Below are positions 4,352 to 5,434 of a DNA stretch of 5,434 nucleotides, in pieces. Below the pieces are notes generated by a model. That model did no database searches. It was not told where the DNA came from and was given only the letters and a program-made list of their open reading frames with translations. Source of the DNA: Candidatus Nomurabacteria bacterium (GTDB taxonomy: Bacteria; Patescibacteriota; Saccharimonadia; Saccharimonadales; Saccharimonadaceae); assembly GCA_031262565.1 (NCBI GenBank), contig JAISHL010000071.1:1-5434 (forward strand), written 5' to 3'. Each line of letters opens with the position of its first letter. Within the stretch, counting starts at the first letter, position 1. Made by a program: the position numbers and the translations under genes.

Positions 4352-5317
4352 TTACTTACAGATCGCATCTGATAATAGATCGGTTTTTTCGCCGTCAAGC
4401 ACGATATTGCAAATTGTTTGCAATATTGGCAGATTGAGATTTTTCTCAATTGCAATTTTCTTCACGCCGAGAAGCGCTGTGTAGCCCTCGACAGTTTTTC
4501 CTTGAACTTTTATTGCTTCTTCGACAGTTTTTCCCTGTCCGATCAGCTTACCTAACTCTTTATTTCGGCTCAATCCGCCCGCGCAAGTCACGACTGTGTC
4601 GCCAATTCCGCACGATAAATAAACGGTTTCATGCTCGCCACCTAGTACAGATTGAAAAACGCCGACTTCTCTGACCCCGCCAGTGATCAAAGCCGTCAGC
4701 GCGTCGTCGCCCGCATCAAGTGCCGATAAAATTCCCGCACCAATCGCCAAAATATTTTTGAGCGCGCCACAGACTAATACGCCGCGAACGTCGGTTGTTT
4801 GCTCAACTTTGAATCTGTTATTTGAAAAATATTCGCTCAATAAATTCGTCGCTTCACTGGCGCCAGCCACCGTTACGACTGTTGGCAAAAAGTTTGATAC
4901 TTCGGCTGCATAGCTCGGTCCAGATAGCGCGCAGAGTTTTGCGTCACTGACTTCTTCACGAATAACCTGATCCATAAAATACCCCGTGCCTTGCTCAACG
5001 CCTTTGGATGCAATGCATAAAATCTGGCTCGCGTAAAACAGTTTCAGATCTTGCATAGTTGACCGCACGACATTAGATGGCACGGCAATAATGATCAACT
5101 CACAATCTTTAACGGATTCTTCCAGATTGTCGCTGACGCTTGTATTGTTCATCAACTTCACATTAGGTAAAACTTTATCATTGCCTCGTTCGCGATCTAG
5201 TAACTCTTTCTCTTCGGCGAATTTAGTGTAAAGTGTGACCTTTGCGCCGTTCTTGCTCAAAATTCGCGATAAAGCGATCGAATACGCGCCTGCCCCTAAA
5301 ATTGTAACTTTTCTCAT
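4352..5317 (-). CDS. gpsA: Glycerol-3-phosphate dehydrogenase [NAD(P)+]
   Basis: This cytoplasmic enzyme reduces dihydroxyacetone phosphate to sn-glycerol-3-phosphate, the backbone precursor of phospholipids. The 321-aa length is close to the family norm of about 330. The N-terminal Rossmann fold opens with VTILGAGAYSIALS; the nucleotide-binding glycines read GAGAYS (8-13), so the third Gly of GxGxxG is Ser13. Further family motifs are AVPS (78-81), ASKGVE (103-108), SGPSYAAE (132-139), the catalytic-lysine motif ALKN (185-188), GIGD (237-240) and the nucleotide-phosphate contact region SRNK (250-253). The segment ITGGVREV (211-218) departs from the common ITRGLAEM. I start at the ATG at 5315-5317 because the AGGAGG just upstream would lie inside the coding region if the in-frame TTG at 5329 were used. 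The promoter region overlaps a CIRCE operator, so heat-shock-type control by HrcA is possible. No other lipid gene is visible. Confidence 0.95.
   Translation of the reverse strand: MRKVTILGAGAYSIALSRILSKNGAKVTLYTKFAEEKELLDRERGNDKVLPNVKLMNNTSVSDNLEESVKDCELIIIAVPSNVVRSTMQDLKLFYASQILCIASKGVEQGTGYFMDQVIREEVSDAKLCALSGPSYAAEVSNFLPTVVTVAGASEATNLLSEYFSNNRFKVEQTTDVRGVLVCGALKNILAIGAGILSALDAGDDALTALITGGVREVGVFQSVLGGEHETVYLSCGIGDTVVTCAGGLSRNKELGKLIGQGKTVEEAIKVQGKTVEGYTALLGVKKIAIEKNLNLPILQTICNIVLDGEKTDLLSDAICK
4359..4389 (+). terminator. Weak possible terminator of the 3758-4348 gene, inside the gpsA 3' end
   Basis: CAGAT-CGC-ATCTG (4359-4371) is a short perfect hairpin, and a run of six T lies at 4384-4389. 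The T-run is 12 nt past the stem, so this is not a textbook terminator. With 3 bp between the convergent stop codons, any terminator for the plus-strand gene has to lie within gpsA. Confidence 0.25.
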
Positions 5318-5320
5318 CTT

Positions 5321-5326
5321 CCTCCT
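5321..5326 (-). promoter_or_regulatory. Ribosome binding site that fixes the gpsA start
   Basis: AGGAGG on the minus strand precedes AAG and the ATG at 5317. The 3-nt spacing is short, but pairing in the register GAGG (5324-5327) gives 6 nt. The in-frame TTG at 5329 has no such site upstream. Confidence 0.75.
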
Positions 5327-5340
5327 CAATTTTAATAAGC

Positions 5341-5349
5341 ATTATAACA
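5341..5349 (-). promoter_or_regulatory. Extended -10 promoter of gpsA
   Basis: TGTTATAAT on the minus strand is an extended, perfect -10. The -35 zone at 17-18 bp (CAAGAG or TCAAGA) is poor and lies inside the CIRCE element. The predicted start near 5334 gives a leader of about 17 nt containing the AGGAGG site. Confidence 0.65.
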
Positions 5350-5357
5350 CAAAAAAT

Positions 5358-5384
5358 CTAGCACTCTTGACCTTCGAGTGCTAA
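5358..5384. promoter_or_regulatory. CIRCE operator (HrcA binding site)
   Basis: CTAGCACTC (5358-5366), nine bases, then GAGTGCTAA (5376-5384). The established CIRCE consensus is TTAGCACTC-N9-GAGTGCTAA; only the first base of the left arm differs. CIRCE binds the repressor HrcA upstream of groESL, dnaK or hrcA operons. Here it contains the -35 of the plus-strand promoter and overlaps the -35 zone of the gpsA promoter, so it could repress both directions. Confidence 0.95.
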
Positions 5385-5395
5385 TTTGCTAGAAT
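5367..5395 (+). promoter_or_regulatory. Promoter of a heat-shock gene beyond the right edge
   Basis: TTGACC (5367-5372) lies in the CIRCE spacer; 17 bp later comes TAGAAT (5390-5395), preceded by TGC. Transcription would start near 5402 and run out of the window. A chaperone gene (groES/groEL, dnaK, hrcA or similar) is expected downstream; it is not visible. Confidence 0.85.
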
Positions 5396-5410
5396 TAAAA
5401 AGTGATTGTC

Positions 5411-5431
5411 ATTCTGAACTTGTTTCAGAAT
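5411..5431. repeat. REP-like palindrome
   Basis: ATTCTGAA (5411-5418) and TTCAGAAT (5424-5431) form a perfect 8-bp inverted repeat with a 5-nt loop (CTTGT), preceded by GTC and followed by CTA. From memory, strings of the form GTCATnCTGAACTTGTTTCAG are dispersed palindromic repeats in several bacterial groups. It falls in the predicted 5' leader of the right-hand heat-shock transcript and may be cut by the window edge. Confidence 0.6.
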
Positions 5432-5434
5432 CTA

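Noticed and set aside
5318..5329. In-frame TTG that would extend GpsA by four residues.
   Set aside because: It has no upstream Shine-Dalgarno and would place AGGAGG in the coding region; GpsA proteins normally begin a few residues before the GAG loop.
1..5434. Recoded UGA (as Gly or Trp), as in some CPR lineages and Mollicutes.
   Set aside because: Trp residues are encoded by TGG, the coiled-coil gene ends at TGA where the protein should end, and no gene needs TGA read-through.

Overview
The window looks like a chromosomal segment from a small-genome bacterium of the Patescibacteria/CPR type. Candidatus Saccharibacteria (TM7) is my best guess. The support is a Firmicutes-like tryptophanyl-tRNA synthetase, an rpsL-rpsG pair, a short CPR-style coiled-coil protein, very compact spacing and apparently leaderless genes. 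TGA is used as a stop (end of the coiled-coil gene) and Trp is encoded by TGG, so no recoded-UGA code is indicated. The taxonomic call is inference.

Layout. 1-66 (-): the first 22 codons of an S4-domain RNA-modifying enzyme (TlyA- or RluD-like) that runs off the left edge. 130-573 (-): a small coiled-coil protein built of 11-residue repeats, 30 bp downstream of trpS (604-1677, -). 1678-1806: a divergent intergenic region. On the minus strand it holds a leaderless-looking trpS promoter. On the plus strand it holds a near-consensus promoter whose spacer ends in a run of nine G directly against the -10 box. That promoter drives a membrane-anchored, outward-facing protein (1807-2580, +). 2621-2657: a bidirectional terminator closing that gene and the rpsL-rpsG operon (3560 to 2668, -). 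3561-3757: back-to-back promoters for rpsL (with a leader of about 95 nt) and for a Pro/Gln-rich membrane protein (3758-4348, +). gpsA (4352-5317, -) converges on that gene with only 3 bp between stop codons. 5318-5434: a CIRCE (HrcA) operator between the gpsA promoter and a plus-strand promoter that must serve a heat-shock gene beyond the right edge, followed by a REP-like palindrome.

Working together. Most genes serve translation: trpS charges tRNA-Trp, rpsL and rpsG build the 30S subunit, and the S4 protein probably modifies rRNA. gpsA supplies sn-glycerol-3-phosphate. The two plus-strand genes encode envelope proteins of unknown function.

The most interesting points are a candidate phase-variable promoter (poly-G in the -35/-10 spacer of a surface-protein gene), a CIRCE operator placed to control gpsA as well as a chaperone gene, two genes sharing an identical TGCTAAAAT-N6-ATG leaderless start, and a natural Lys-to-Pro change in ribosomal protein S12 at a classical streptomycin-resistance position.
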